DNA of 64,000 nucleotides from Kitasatospora sp. CB01950 (GCF_001905465.1 NZ_LISX01000007.1:258891-322890), one strand, 5' to 3'. Positions 33,060-42,520 are shown, numbered from the stretch's first letter. Made by a program: numbers and translations. The notes: generated by a model not told the origin, from the sequence alone.

Positions 33060-34841
33060 CTAGTCGGACTTGCGCCGCTGCCGCCCCGTCCCGTAGTTCG
33101 AGCCGCTCTTCGCCCCGGACCCCGGCTTCGCCCGCCCCGACGACTTCCCGATGAACCCGGCCGCCATCTGCGAACTCCCGCCGCCCGGACGCTGCTTGGG
33201 CCGGGGGCGTCGCGGGTTGCCGCTCATGTCGACGTCCTTCGGCAGCCCGCCGGTCCGCTTCGCCGGACGCCGACGCGCCTCGCCGTCCACCGGCGCACCG
33301 CCCCGCCCACGCCCGCGCCCCTCCGCGGCGGGCTCGGCGACCGCGGCGGCGGCAGCAGCGACAGATGCCGGGACCGGCAGCATGACGGCCACGCCGGACG
33401 GCATCCGCGCGCCGGTGATGCGCTTCAGCTCGCCGTCCTCGGGCCGGACCTTGGTGATGGTGGGCCGGATGCCGGCGACGCTCAGCAGCCGGTTGACCTC
33501 GCGGCGCTGCTCGGGCAGCACCAGGGTGACCACGGTGCCGGACTCGCCGGCCCGCGCGGTGCGCCCGCCGCGGTGCAGGTAGTCCTTGTGGTCGATCGGC
33601 GGGTCGACGTTGACGACCAGGTCGAGGCCGTCGATGTGGATGCCGCGGGCGGCAACGTTGGTGGCGATCAGCGCGGTGACCTGGCCGTCGCGGAACTGGT
33701 CGAGGACCCGGTTGCGCTGCGGCTGCGACTTGCCGCCGTGCAGCGCGGCGGCGACCACGCCGTGCGCGCGCAGCTGCTTGGCGAGGCGGTCCGCACCGTG
33801 CTTGGTGTGCACGAACATGATCACGCGGCCCTCGCGGGCGGCGATCCGGGCGGTGGTCTCGGCCTTGTCGGCGGGGTCGAGCTGGAGCAGGTGGTGGTCC
33901 ATGGTGGTGACGGCACCGGCCGACGGGTCCACCGAATGGGTGACGGGGTCGCTGAGGAAACGGTTGACCAGCCGGTCCACGTTGCGGTCCAGGGTGGCGG
34001 AGAACAGCATCCGCTGCCCGCCCTCGGCGACCTGCTCCAGGAGCTTGACGACCTGCGGCAGGAAGCCCATGTCGGCCATCTGGTCGGCCTCGTCGAGGAC
34101 GGTGATGGCGACGTCGTCCAGGCGGACGTCGCCGCGCTGGATCAGGTCGTCCAGGCGGCCGGGGGTGGCGACCAGGACCTCGGTGCCGCGGCGGACCTGG
34201 TTGGACTGGCGGGTGATCGACATGCCGCCGACCACGGTGGTGATCCGCAGGCCGAGCACCCCGGCGTAGGGGGCGAGCGCCTCGGTGACCTGTTGGGCGA
34301 GCTCACGGGTGGGCACCAGCACCAGGGCCAGCGGGTGGCGGGCGGTGGCGCGCTTGCCGGCGGTGCGCACCAGCAGCGGCAGGCCGAACGCCAGGGTCTT
34401 GCCGGAGCCGGTACGGCCGCGGCCGAGGACGTCGCGTCCGGCCAGCGCGTCCGGCAGGGTGGCGGCCTGGATCGGGAACGGCTCGGTCACGCCCTGCGCA
34501 CCGAGTTCCTTCATCATCCCGGACGGGAGGTTCAGCTCGGCGAAGCTCGCCGCCGGCGGGCGGGACGGGGTGCCCTGCACGGGCGTGAAGTCCTCGGCGG
34601 GCGCGGCCGTCGTCACGGCGCCACGACGCGGCCGACGCGGACGCTCGGCACGGGCCTGCTCGCCGTCGCGGGACGAACCACCGCGGGACGAACCACCGCG
34701 GGCCTCGGAACCACTGCGCGGCGCACCGCCACGGGACGCGCCGGTGCGCGGCTTCCGCGCACCGGGCTGGTCACCGCGCGACTCGCCGCGCGAAGCGGAC
34801 TGTGCGGACCGTGCGGACTTCGGACGGGACTGCTCTGACAT
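33060..34841 (-). CDS. DEAD-box ATP-dependent RNA helicase
   Basis: 593 aa from ATG 34839-34841 with AGAGGAAAC upstream. An N-terminal Arg/Gly/Ser-rich tail (about 110 residues) precedes the helicase core: Q-motif region PFPIQAATLP, Walker A GRTGSGKT, PTRELAQQ, TPGRLDDLI, VLDEADQM, FSAT, ATNVAARGIHIDGL and HRGGRTARAGESG. The C-terminus is again Arg/Gly/Lys-rich, as in RhlE/CsdA-like helicases that remodel RNA in the cold or in ribosome assembly. It lies downstream of a cold-shock protein gene on the same strand, separated by a terminator. Confidence 0.93.
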   Translation of the reverse strand: MSEQSRPKSARSAQSASRGESRGDQPGARKPRTGASRGGAPRSGSEARGGSSRGGSSRDGEQARAERPRRPRRGAVTTAAPAEDFTPVQGTPSRPPAASFAELNLPSGMMKELGAQGVTEPFPIQAATLPDALAGRDVLGRGRTGSGKTLAFGLPLLVRTAGKRATARHPLALVLVPTRELAQQVTEALAPYAGVLGLRITTVVGGMSITRQSNQVRRGTEVLVATPGRLDDLIQRGDVRLDDVAITVLDEADQMADMGFLPQVVKLLEQVAEGGQRMLFSATLDRNVDRLVNRFLSDPVTHSVDPSAGAVTTMDHHLLQLDPADKAETTARIAAREGRVIMFVHTKHGADRLAKQLRAHGVVAAALHGGKSQPQRNRVLDQFRDGQVTALIATNVAARGIHIDGLDLVVNVDPPIDHKDYLHRGGRTARAGESGTVVTLVLPEQRREVNRLLSVAGIRPTITKVRPEDGELKRITGARMPSGVAVMLPVPASVAAAAAAVAEPAAEGRGRGRGGAPVDGEARRRPAKRTGGLPKDVDMSGNPRRPRPKQRPGGGSSQMAAGFIGKSSGRAKPGSGAKSGSNYGTGRQRRKSD

Positions 34842-34948
34842 GCGTGTTTCCTCTACCTGGAAGGCCGTCGGCCGACGCGCGATCACGCGTCGGCAGGATG
34901 TCGGCCGTCCGGGAGGAAGGGCCGCCCCGGCCGTCGGGCGGCATGGAC

Positions 34949-34980
34949 GAGGGCCCGTACCTGTGGAGGTACGGGCCCTC
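34949..34980 (-). terminator. Terminator of the cold-shock gene
   Basis: GAGGGCCCGTACCT (34949-34962) and AGGTACGGGCCCTC (34967-34980) form a perfect 14-bp stem with a GTGG loop, about 35 bp after the stop codon of the cold-shock gene. Confidence 0.8.
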
Positions 34981-35015
34981 GCCCACAACATCTAAGAGTC
35001 GGCGTGAGCCGGCAC

Positions 35016-35219
35016 TCAGATGGGGCGGATGTTCTCCGCCTGCGGGCCCTTCTGGCCCTGGGTCACGTCGAACTCGACCTTCTGGCCCTCGACGAGCTCA
35101 CGGAAGCCCTGGGACTGGATGTTCGAGTAGTGAGCGAAGACGTCAGCGCCGCCGCCGTCCTGCTCGATGAAGCCGTAGCCCTTTTCGCTGTTGAACCACT
35201 TCACGGTGCCGGTAGCCAT
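35016..35219 (-). CDS. Cold-shock protein (CspA family)
   Basis: 67 aa from ATG 35217-35219, preceded by GTGGAGA. This is the standard size, with the RNA-binding motifs KWFNSEKGYGFIEQ (RNP1) and DVFAHYSNI (RNP2). It binds single-stranded RNA/DNA as an RNA chaperone. Streptomycetes have several paralogs, so no numbered name is given. Its upstream region carries a terminator-like hairpin (35306-35345), and a DEAD-box helicase gene lies downstream. Confidence 0.95.
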   Translation of the reverse strand: MATGTVKWFNSEKGYGFIEQDGGGADVFAHYSNIQSQGFRELVEGQKVEFDVTQGQKGPQAENIRPI

Positions 35220-35305
35220 AACCGTCTCCACTTTCACTGGGGCGTTGGGGCACACACCTCGTGCACCCCACGTAGCCGCGATCCCCATCCGGAGACTAAA
35301 CACCG

Positions 35306-35345
35306 GACAAAACAAATGCGCCTGTGGTTGGAACCAGCAGGCGCA
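35306..35345 (-). promoter_or_regulatory. Terminator-like hairpin in the cold-shock gene leader
   Basis: On the minus strand TGCGCCTG (35345-35338) pairs with CAGGCGCA (35324-35317), with an inner GGTT/AACC stem, followed by TTTGTTTTG. This is a good intrinsic terminator about 90-125 nt upstream of the csp start codon. It could attenuate csp transcription or be part of a temperature-sensitive leader. The rest of 35220-35454 holds no gene I can support. Confidence 0.5.
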
Positions 35346-35454
35346 CACACACGTTCATGGGAACCAATACTGCAACTGCTTCGACAATAGCACGGTCCCC
35401 TTCGTCGACGGCGGCAAAAGTTCCGCTGGTCACACCGTGTTTCGACGGGACGGC

Positions 35455-35492
35455 GAAGGGGCATGCGGTCCGGTTGGACCGCATGCCCCTTC
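35455..35492 (-). terminator. Terminator of the MMPL gene
   Basis: The stem from 35455-35471 is perfectly complementary to 35476-35492 (17 bp, ends GAAGGGG and CCCCTTC) with a GGTT loop. It lies 36 bp past the stop codon at 35529. Confidence 0.85.
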
Positions 35493-35528
35493 ACTCAGGA
35501 CTGCCCGGAGCTACCCGTGCGTGGCCGT

Positions 35529-37691
35529 TCAGGCCTGGCCGGCGGGCTGTGGCGCGCGGGCGGCGACGGCCTCGGGGCCGTGGTCGGGCATCGCGCCGTG
35601 ACCGGGCCACCAGGCCTTCTTGCCGAGCAGCGCGGTGATCGCCGGGGTGAAGAACATCGCCATCACGAAGGCCGCCAGCACGATGCCGATGGCCAGGGCG
35701 AAGCCGAGCTCGGCGAAGAGCACGTTGCCTGCCAGCATGAAGGTCGCGAAGGACGCGGCCAGGATGAAGCCGGCCGCGGCGACGGTCGGTCCGGCGTGCC
35801 GGACCGCCTCGCTGGCCGCCTCGCGCGGGTTGCGGCCCTCACGGGCCTCCTCGCGGAGTCGGGCGATGATCAGGATGTTGTAGTCGGTGCCGATCGCCAC
35901 CACGAACAGGTAGATGAAGATCGGCAGCATGAACATCAGACCGGGCTCGGAGCCGATCTTGAGGAAGGCCAGCGTGGTGGCGCCCAGGGTCGCGGCGAAG
36001 CCGAGGCCGACCGAGGCCATCAGGTACCAGGGCGCGACCACGCTGCGCAGCTGGAGGCCCAGGATCAGCAGGATCAGCAGACCTGCCACCGGGAAGACCA
36101 GCTTGTAGTCGTGGGTCATCGCCAGGTTGATGTCCTTGTACACCGACGAGGTGCCGCCGATCAGCGCCTCGGTGCCGGCGGGCGCGTCCGCGTGGGCGGC
36201 GGTGCGCAGCTCGGTGACGGTGTCGATCGCCGCGTTGCTGGCCGCGGAGTCCTTGAGCATCACGACGAAGTCGGCGGTGGTGCCGTCCTCGCTGAGCTTG
36301 TGCTCGGCCTGGACGGTGGCGACGCCGGGGACCTGCCCGAGCTTGGCGCCGAAGCCGTCCAGCTGGGCGGCGTCGAGCTTGGCGCCGTCCTTGCCGGTGA
36401 CGAAGACGTGCGTGGGGTCGGCGGCGCCGGCCGAGAAGCCCTTGGTCAGGGCCTCCATGACGACCATGGACTCCTTGTCCTTCGGCATCATGCTCTTGGC
36501 CATGTCGAAGGTGCCGCTGTAGCCGAGGCCGGCCAGCGAGAGGACCACCAGCAGACCGCCGGAGACCAGCGCGATGATGCCGGGGCGCCGGCCGACGACC
36601 TTGCCGAGCTTGTGGAAGCGGGCGCCCGTGGGCTCCTGCATCCACTTGCGGCCGGGCCAGAAGGTGGCCTTCGCCGGGATGACGGAGAGCAGCGCCGGGG
36701 TCAGGGTGAGCGAGGCCAGCGCGGTGACGATGACCGAGATGGCCAGCGCCGGGCCGAGCGAGGTGAACATGCCGAGCTCGGAGAGCAGCAGCACCGCGAA
36801 GGCGACGGTGACCGCGCCCGCCGCCGAGGCGATCGCCTCGCCGACCCGGGCGACGCCGTTGGCCACGGCGGCCTTGCGGTCGTCGCCGGCCCGCAGGCGC
36901 TCGCGGTAGCGGAACATCAGGAACAGGAAGTAGTCGGTGCCGACGCCGAGGATCACCACGATGTCGATCGCCGAGGCGATCGGCGAGGACTTCAGGTCGA
37001 AGATGTCGGTGACGAAGGCGATCAGGCCGCTGGCCGCGATCATCGGGAACAGCGACAGCAGCACCGGCAGCCAGCCGACCAGGATGCCGCGGAAGATCAC
37101 GCCGACGATGACCACGATCAGCACGACGGTGGCGAGCATGGTGATCGCGTCGGTGGCGCTGGACGACTCCTTCTGGTCCTGCGCCATCGCGGCCTGGCCG
37201 CCGACCTGGAACTTCAGCGCGGTGCCCTTGGCGAGCTCCTTGCCCTCGTCACGCAGGTCCTTGGCGGCCAACGGGTACTCGTCGGTCTGCATCTTGGTCT
37301 TGTCGATGGAGACCATGCCCATCGCGTAGTGACCGTCCTGCGAGATGGTCTTCCCCTCCATCGGGGGGATGACCTGCTCGACCAGGGGTATGTGCTTGTC
37401 GGTCAGACCCTGGGTGATCTTGGCGATGTCGGCCTTGTCGGCGTCGGTCAGCGCGGCGCCGTCCGTGCGCTCGAACATCAGGATCGCGCTGGGGGTGAAC
37501 TCGGCCGGGAACTTGTCCTGTTGGACCACCGCGGCCCGGATGGACTCGTAGTGCTTCGGCAGGAACTCTGACTCGTCGGTCGAGGCGCTCAGCTTCGGGG
37601 CGCCCGCGACCAGCGCGATGGAGCCGATCACCCAGGCGATGATCACCCACCACGCCCGCTTGACGACGAAGTGTCCAAGTCGGTGGAACAT
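35529..37691 (-). CDS. MMPL-family transporter (first of a divergent pair)
   Basis: 720 aa from ATG 37689-37691 with GGAGG about 10 nt upstream. One N-terminal span (WWVIIAWVIGSIALVAG), a large external domain, five spans, a second external domain and five or six further spans give the RND-like MMPL layout. The conserved GVGTDYFLFLMFRYRERL and AIGTDYNILIIARLREE segments mark the proton-relay helices. MMPL proteins export lipids or hydrophobic compounds with the proton gradient. It is transcribed away from a second MMPL gene across a repeat-rich 483-bp region, so both are probably co-regulated. Confidence 0.9.
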   Translation of the reverse strand: MFHRLGHFVVKRAWWVIIAWVIGSIALVAGAPKLSASTDESEFLPKHYESIRAAVVQQDKFPAEFTPSAILMFERTDGAALTDADKADIAKITQGLTDKHIPLVEQVIPPMEGKTISQDGHYAMGMVSIDKTKMQTDEYPLAAKDLRDEGKELAKGTALKFQVGGQAAMAQDQKESSSATDAITMLATVVLIVVIVGVIFRGILVGWLPVLLSLFPMIAASGLIAFVTDIFDLKSSPIASAIDIVVILGVGTDYFLFLMFRYRERLRAGDDRKAAVANGVARVGEAIASAAGAVTVAFAVLLLSELGMFTSLGPALAISVIVTALASLTLTPALLSVIPAKATFWPGRKWMQEPTGARFHKLGKVVGRRPGIIALVSGGLLVVLSLAGLGYSGTFDMAKSMMPKDKESMVVMEALTKGFSAGAADPTHVFVTGKDGAKLDAAQLDGFGAKLGQVPGVATVQAEHKLSEDGTTADFVVMLKDSAASNAAIDTVTELRTAAHADAPAGTEALIGGTSSVYKDINLAMTHDYKLVFPVAGLLILLILGLQLRSVVAPWYLMASVGLGFAATLGATTLAFLKIGSEPGLMFMLPIFIYLFVVAIGTDYNILIIARLREEAREGRNPREAASEAVRHAGPTVAAAGFILAASFATFMLAGNVLFAELGFALAIGIVLAAFVMAMFFTPAITALLGKKAWWPGHGAMPDHGPEAVAARAPQPAGQA

Positions 37692-37827
37692 GCTCGAAAT
37701 GCCTCCTGGGCATGGTTCACCGCAGCCGGGGGACGGGGACCGGGCAACGGCTGGACCGGCACGCGAAACCCTCGGCAGGGCCTAGCCGGTCGGCAGGTAA
37801 GTGTTAGCGGGCATCCTACGGGACCTG

Positions 37828-37845
37828 ACTTGCCGCCCGGCAAGT
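37828..37845. promoter_or_regulatory. Palindrome in the divergent MMPL control region
   Basis: ACTTGCC (37828-37834), spacer GCCC, GGCAAGT (37839-37845): a perfect 7-4-7 inverted repeat of operator type. A related half-site GGCAGGTAAGT lies near 37792-37802. Confidence 0.55.
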
Positions 37846-37858
37846 GGGTTTCGTGTGC

Positions 37859-38035
37859 GCCCCCTAGGGGCGGCCACGGAGCCGGCCCCGATCCATCGTC
37901 GCCCGTCGACACCCCTTCCCACCTCGTGCTCGGGGTGGAGATCGCTCCCCCTCAGGGTGGACGCCCGGCTGCCCTCAAGGAGGAGAACCCTCCCCCGAGG
38001 GTGGGGATAACCCCCTACTCCCCCCTGGGGGCAGG
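37859..38035. promoter_or_regulatory. Four related CCCC/GGGG palindromes between divergent MMPL genes
   Basis: Sites: GCCCCCTAGGGGCGG (about 37859-37873), CCCCCTCAGGGTGGA (37947-37961), TCCCCCGAGGGTGGGGA (37991-38007) and TCCCCCCTGGGGGCAGGG (about 38019-38035). A half-like CTCGGGGTGGAG lies at 37929-37940. They share C-runs, a two- or three-base centre and AGGGKGG. Repeated operators for one regulator are the likely meaning. This region holds no gene. Confidence 0.55.
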
Positions 38036-38174
38036 GCCAGGGGAAAGTCGGTGACTAGCCGGATGGTTCGTCAGATCCCCAGCTCATAGCGTCTGTTCTG
38101 CCGCCGGAAGCAGCCCGGGGGCCCACTGACCGGGGCGGTCCGCACCCGCCCGAAACCCCTGGGGGACACCTACC

Positions 38175-40406
38175 GTGAATCATGGAATCGCCGCCACGAT
38201 GGGCGCCTGGAGCGCCCGCCACAGAAAGACCGCGGTCTTCGGCTGGCTGCTCTTCGTCGTCCTCGCCGCCTACCTCGGCGGCGTGCACGGCTCCACCAAG
38301 GTCACCGAGTCCGAGTCGATGCCGGGTCAGGTCGCGCAGGCCGCCCGAATCCTGGACGACGCGGGCATCAAGTCCCCGGCCGGCGAGACCGTCCTGGTGC
38401 AGAGCCGCACGGTGACGGCCGACGACGCCTCGTTCAAGGCCGCCGTCGACCAGGTCGCCGCGGCCGTCAAGGCCACCGGCAAGGTCGGCGACATGCACAG
38501 CCCGTACGAGACGGGCGCGGTCTCGGCGGACAAGCACTCGGCGCTGCTCCAGTTCACGGTCGTCGGGGAGGACCGCGACACGGCCGTCGCCAACGTGCCC
38601 GCGGTGATGGACGCGGTGACGGGCGTGCAGAAGCAGCACCCCGAGTTCGTGGTCGAGGAGTACGGCGAGGCCAGCGCCGGCAAGTGGTTCAACGACCAGT
38701 TCACCAATGACTTCGCCCGCGCCGAGTGGACGGCGGTGCCGCTCGCCCTCGGCATCCTGCTGATCGCCTTCGGCGCGCTGGTGGCCGCGGTCCTCCCGGT
38801 GGTGCTGGCGATCACCGCCTTCGTCGCCGCCTCCGGCCTGGTCGCGCTCTCCTCCGGCCTGCTGCACACCAGCAACGACGCCGCCTCGGTGATGCTGCTG
38901 GTCGGCCTCGCCGTCGGCGTCGACTACTGCCTGTTCTACCTGCGCCGGGAGCGTGAGGAGCGCGCCGCCGGGCACGACGCCGAGACGGCGCTGCGGATCG
39001 CCGCCGCCACCAGCGGCCGCGCCGTGCTGGTCTCCGGCATCACCGTGGTGGTCGCCATGGCCGGCATGTTCCTCACTGGCATAGCCGACTTCAAGGCGAT
39101 GTCCTTCGCCACCATCCTGGTCGTGGTCACCGCCGTGCTCGGCTCGCTGACGGTGCTGCCCGCCCTGCTGTCGCTGCTCGGAGACCGGGTGGAGAAGGGC
39201 AAGGTCCCGTTCCTGCACCGGCTGCGCCGGGGCGGCAACGAGGGCAGCCGGGTCTGGAACACGATCCTCACCCCGGTGCTGCGCCACCCGCTGGCCGCCG
39301 CCGGCCTGGCCACCGCCGCTCTGCTGGCGATCGCCGCGCCGGCGCTGACGATGCACACCGCCAATCTGACGTTCCAGCAGCAACTGCCCAAGGGCAATGC
39401 CCTGGTGGCCACCTCGCAGCGGATCCAGGACGCCTTCCCCGGCTCCCCCTCCCCCGCCACCGTGGTGGTCAGGGCGAAGGACATCTCCTCCCCCGAGATG
39501 ACGCAGGCCCTCGCCGACCTCCAGTCCAAGGCCCTCGCCACCGGCAAGATGCACGGCCCCACCGGCCTGACGCTGCACGCCGAACAGAACGTCGCCACGG
39601 TCGACATCCCGCTCTACGGCAGCGGCAACGACACCACCTCCGCCGAGGCGCTGAAGGTGCTGCGCGAGCAGGTCGTGCCCGCCACGGTCGGCAAGGTCCC
39701 CGGCACCGAGGCCCCCGTCACCGGCGCCACCGCCGGCTCGGTCGACTTCAACAAGCAGATGTCGGACTCGATGCTCCCGGTCTTCGGGTTCGTGGTCGCC
39801 TTCGCCTTCCTGCTGATGCTCTGCTCGTTCCGCTCGCTGTCCATCGCCGTCACCGCCGTGCTGCTCAACCTGCTCTCGGTCGGCGCCGCCTACGGCGTGC
39901 TGTCGCTGGTCTTCCAGCACGGCATCGGCGCCTCGCTGATCGGCACCGCCGGCGTCGGCGCGGTGGAGAGCTGGGTCCCGCTGTTCCTGTTCGTGATCCT
40001 CTTCGGCCTGTCGATGGACTACCACGTGTTCGTGGTCTCCCGGATCAAGGAGGCGCACGACCGGGGCCTGCCGACCGGCGCGGCCGTCGCCCACGGCATC
40101 CGCACCACCGCCGGCGTGGTCACCAGCGCCGCCGTGATCATGGTCGGGGTGTTCGCGGTCTTCGGCACGCTGTCCATGCAGTCCATGAAGCAGATGGGCA
40201 TGGGCCTGGCGGTCGCCGTCCTGATCGACGCCACGGTGATCCGTGCCGTGCTGCTGCCCGCCGCGATGTCCCTGCTCGGCGACAAGAACTGGTACCTGCC
40301 GCGCTGGCTGCACTGGCTGCCGCAGCTGGAGGGCGAGGCGCCCTCCCCGGCCCCGGCCGGCACCGGATCCCACCGGCGCCACGACGAGCACGAACTGGTC
40401 GGCTGA
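38175..40406 (+). CDS. MMPL-family transporter (second of the pair)
   Basis: 743 aa from GTG 38175 with GGGGGA 8 nt upstream. It shows the same two-fold RND-like layout: span 1 TAVFGWLLFVVLAAYLGG, then GLAVGVDYCLFYLRREREE and FGLSMDYHVFVVSRIKE as the conserved helix motifs of each half. The C-terminal tail is short and charged. Probably an exporter of a lipid or natural product. It is only distantly similar to the divergent MMPL gene, so they are not a recent duplication. Confidence 0.9.
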   Translation: MNHGIAATMGAWSARHRKTAVFGWLLFVVLAAYLGGVHGSTKVTESESMPGQVAQAARILDDAGIKSPAGETVLVQSRTVTADDASFKAAVDQVAAAVKATGKVGDMHSPYETGAVSADKHSALLQFTVVGEDRDTAVANVPAVMDAVTGVQKQHPEFVVEEYGEASAGKWFNDQFTNDFARAEWTAVPLALGILLIAFGALVAAVLPVVLAITAFVAASGLVALSSGLLHTSNDAASVMLLVGLAVGVDYCLFYLRREREERAAGHDAETALRIAAATSGRAVLVSGITVVVAMAGMFLTGIADFKAMSFATILVVVTAVLGSLTVLPALLSLLGDRVEKGKVPFLHRLRRGGNEGSRVWNTILTPVLRHPLAAAGLATAALLAIAAPALTMHTANLTFQQQLPKGNALVATSQRIQDAFPGSPSPATVVVRAKDISSPEMTQALADLQSKALATGKMHGPTGLTLHAEQNVATVDIPLYGSGNDTTSAEALKVLREQVVPATVGKVPGTEAPVTGATAGSVDFNKQMSDSMLPVFGFVVAFAFLLMLCSFRSLSIAVTAVLLNLLSVGAAYGVLSLVFQHGIGASLIGTAGVGAVESWVPLFLFVILFGLSMDYHVFVVSRIKEAHDRGLPTGAAVAHGIRTTAGVVTSAAVIMVGVFAVFGTLSMQSMKQMGMGLAVAVLIDATVIRAVLLPAAMSLLGDKNWYLPRWLHWLPQLEGEAPSPAPAGTGSHRRHDEHELVG

Positions 40407-40453
40407 CCGCCCCCCTCCCTCCCCGCGGACCCCGGTTCGCCGACAATGAGCAG

Positions 40454-41341
40454 GTGATCTTCGACGAATCGGGGGCCCAGGCCCTCCTGCAGCAGGCGTG
40501 CGCCCCGGCCGGCATCGACCCGGCCGGGGCCGCGCTCATTTCGCTCGGCCAGAACGCCGTCTTCGACCTCCCCACGCTCGGCCTGGTCGCCAAGGTCGGC
40601 CGCACCCCCGGCTCGGCCGACCGCGCCGCCCGCGAGCTCGCGCTGGCCGACTGGCTGGACGGCGCGGGCGTGCCGGTGGTCCGCCCCGCCGACCCCGCGG
40701 TGCACCTGGCCCAGGAGCACCCCGTCACGCTGTGGCACCGGCTGGAGCCCGCCGTCCGCCCCGCCCGGCCCGCCGACCTCGCCCCGCTGCTGCGCGCCCT
40801 GCACGCCCTGCCGGCCGAGCCGGCCCCGCCGGTGGCGCTCGGCCGGCGCGATCTCCTCGCGCCGGTGGACAGTTGGCTGGCAGGCGCGGAGGGTCACATC
40901 GATCCGGCGGACGTGGCCTTCCTCCGTGACCGGAAGGAGACCTTTGTCACCGCTATTTCCGAATTGACCCCTTTCCTCCCGATGGGTCCGATCCACGGCG
41001 ACGCGCTGCCGCGCAACGTGCACATCGCCCCCGCCGGCCCGGTGCTGCTCGACCTCGAGTACATGGCCTCGGACTTGCGCGAGCACGACCTCGTGGTGCT
41101 GGCGCTCAGTCAGGACCGGTACGGCGTACCGGCCGAGGAGGTCGCCGCGTTCAACTCGGCCTACGGCTGGGACGTCCGCGAGTGGCCGGGCTTCGCGGTG
41201 CTGCGCGGCGCGCGGGAGACCGCCAGCGCGGCCTGGGTGGCGCAGCAGTCGGCCGGAAACCCGTCCGCCCGGGCCGAGTTCCGTCGCCGGGTGGACTCGC
41301 TGCGTGACGGCGAGGCGGCAGTACGCTGGTTCGCGTTCTGA
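40454..41341 (+). CDS. Aminoglycoside phosphotransferase (APH)-family protein
   Basis: 295 aa from GTG 40454. The APH kinase fold is shown by the ATP-site start LGQNAVFDLPTLGLVAKVGR, the catalytic loop GPIHGDALPRNVHI (HGD-x4-N) and the metal-binding VLLDLEYM in place of DFG/DxD. No aminoglycoside-specific feature is visible. Family members phosphorylate small molecules such as antibiotics, choline or sugars, so the substrate is open. Spaced 47 bp behind the MMPL gene, it might be co-transcribed. Confidence 0.85.
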   Translation: MIFDESGAQALLQQACAPAGIDPAGAALISLGQNAVFDLPTLGLVAKVGRTPGSADRAARELALADWLDGAGVPVVRPADPAVHLAQEHPVTLWHRLEPAVRPARPADLAPLLRALHALPAEPAPPVALGRRDLLAPVDSWLAGAEGHIDPADVAFLRDRKETFVTAISELTPFLPMGPIHGDALPRNVHIAPAGPVLLDLEYMASDLREHDLVVLALSQDRYGVPAEEVAAFNSAYGWDVREWPGFAVLRGARETASAAWVAQQSAGNPSARAEFRRRVDSLRDGEAAVRWFAF

Positions 41342-41471
41342 CCGCTTCCGTTCGGTGCCCGCCCTGTGGCGCAGCGCACATCCGGACGGAACCACCTCGG
41401 TCGTACCTGGCGTCGTATCCGATCGGACGCCCCGCCGTGCAGGCGACAGGTACGACGTCAGGAGTCGTTCC

Positions 41472-42446
41472 ATGGTGAAATCCCGCATATCCGCCCGTCG
41501 TCGTTCTCTTCTCATCGGTGCCACCGCACTGCTCGCCCCGGCCGTGCTGGTGGCCTGCGGCGCCCACGGCACCCCCCTCGCGGCGGGGGACGCCGCGCAG
41601 CACTCGGCGGCGTCGCCGAGCGCAAGCACGAGCACGAGCGCGACCACGGGCGGAAGCGGGACCTCCTCGGTGGCGGCCCGGCCGACGCCGAGCGAGGGCC
41701 CCTCGTCCCCGTTCGCCACGCCGAGCCAGGACCCGGCCACGCCGAGCCGGACGGCCACCCCGTCCGCGCCGGGCACCGCCCCGGCCACCCCGTCCGCCCC
41801 CGGCACCGCTTCGAAGCCGGCCGGCGGGCAGCCGAGCCACGCCCCGGCCACGCACGTGCTGTCGCATACCGCCTCGGGCGGCAGGACGGTGGCGCTGACC
41901 TTCGACGACGGCCCGGGCCCGGCCACCGGCCAGGTGCTGGACCTGCTGGCGAAGTACGACGCGAAGGCGACGTTCTGCGAGATCGGCGACAACGCGAAGG
42001 CGAACCCGGCGGCGGTCAAGCGGATCGTCGCCGAGGGTCACCGCCTGTGCGACCACACCGTCGACCACCCGCAGCCGATGCACACCCAGTCGCACCAGCA
42101 GCAGGTGGCGGAGATCGCCGACGCCAAGGCGGAGATCCTGAACGCCGCCGGCGGCGACGCGCAGATCAGCTGGTGGCGCGCGCCGGGCGGCGACTTCACC
42201 GCCGAGAACGAGAAGATCGGCGCCGACCAGGGCATGAAGTCCCTCGGCTGGTCGGTCGACCCGCGCGACTGGTCGCGCCCGGGCGTGCAGTCGATCGTCA
42301 CCACCGTGCAGCAGAACCTGCGCCCGGGCGGCGTGGTGCTGATGCACGACGGCGGCGGCGACCGCACCCAGACCGTGGCGGCGCTGAAGCAGCTCCTGCC
42401 GTGGCTGGTGGCGCAGGGCTACACTTTCGACTTCCCCCAGTCCTGA
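41472..42446 (+). CDS. Lipoprotein polysaccharide deacetylase (NodB/CE4 family)
   Basis: 324 aa from ATG 41472 with AGGAG about 8 nt upstream. A lipoprotein signal (LLIGATALLAPAVLVAC) is followed by about 90 residues of Ser/Thr/Pro/Ala-rich linker, then the CE4 domain: VALTFDDGPGP (catalytic Asp and metal Asp), H-x3-H in CDHTVDHPQPM, WWRAPGGDF, and VVLMHDGGGDR. These enzymes remove N-acetyl groups from peptidoglycan or other cell-surface polymers. It is anchored outside the membrane and followed by a perfect terminator. Confidence 0.9.
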   Translation: MVKSRISARRRSLLIGATALLAPAVLVACGAHGTPLAAGDAAQHSAASPSASTSTSATTGGSGTSSVAARPTPSEGPSSPFATPSQDPATPSRTATPSAPGTAPATPSAPGTASKPAGGQPSHAPATHVLSHTASGGRTVALTFDDGPGPATGQVLDLLAKYDAKATFCEIGDNAKANPAAVKRIVAEGHRLCDHTVDHPQPMHTQSHQQQVAEIADAKAEILNAAGGDAQISWWRAPGGDFTAENEKIGADQGMKSLGWSVDPRDWSRPGVQSIVTTVQQNLRPGGVVLMHDGGGDRTQTVAALKQLLPWLVAQGYTFDFPQS

Positions 42447-42460
42447 CCGGCCATCCTGCC

Positions 42461-42491
42461 GAGGCGTCCCGACGGTCCGTCGGGACGCCTC
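42461..42491 (+). terminator. Terminator of the deacetylase gene
   Basis: GAGGCGTCCCGAC (42461-42473) pairs perfectly with GTCGGGACGCCTC (42479-42491) around GGTCC, followed by TT. Confidence 0.85.
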
Positions 42492-42520
42492 TTCGGCTGG
42501 TACGGGCTGGAGGCCGGGAC

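Noticed and set aside
33573..34838. 421-codon plus-strand frame opposite the DEAD-box helicase
   Set aside because: All helicase motifs are read from the minus strand; this frame is a GC-driven shadow.
42151..42367. Antisense frames within the polysaccharide deacetylase gene
   Set aside because: The CE4 motifs and lipobox on the plus strand account for the DNA.
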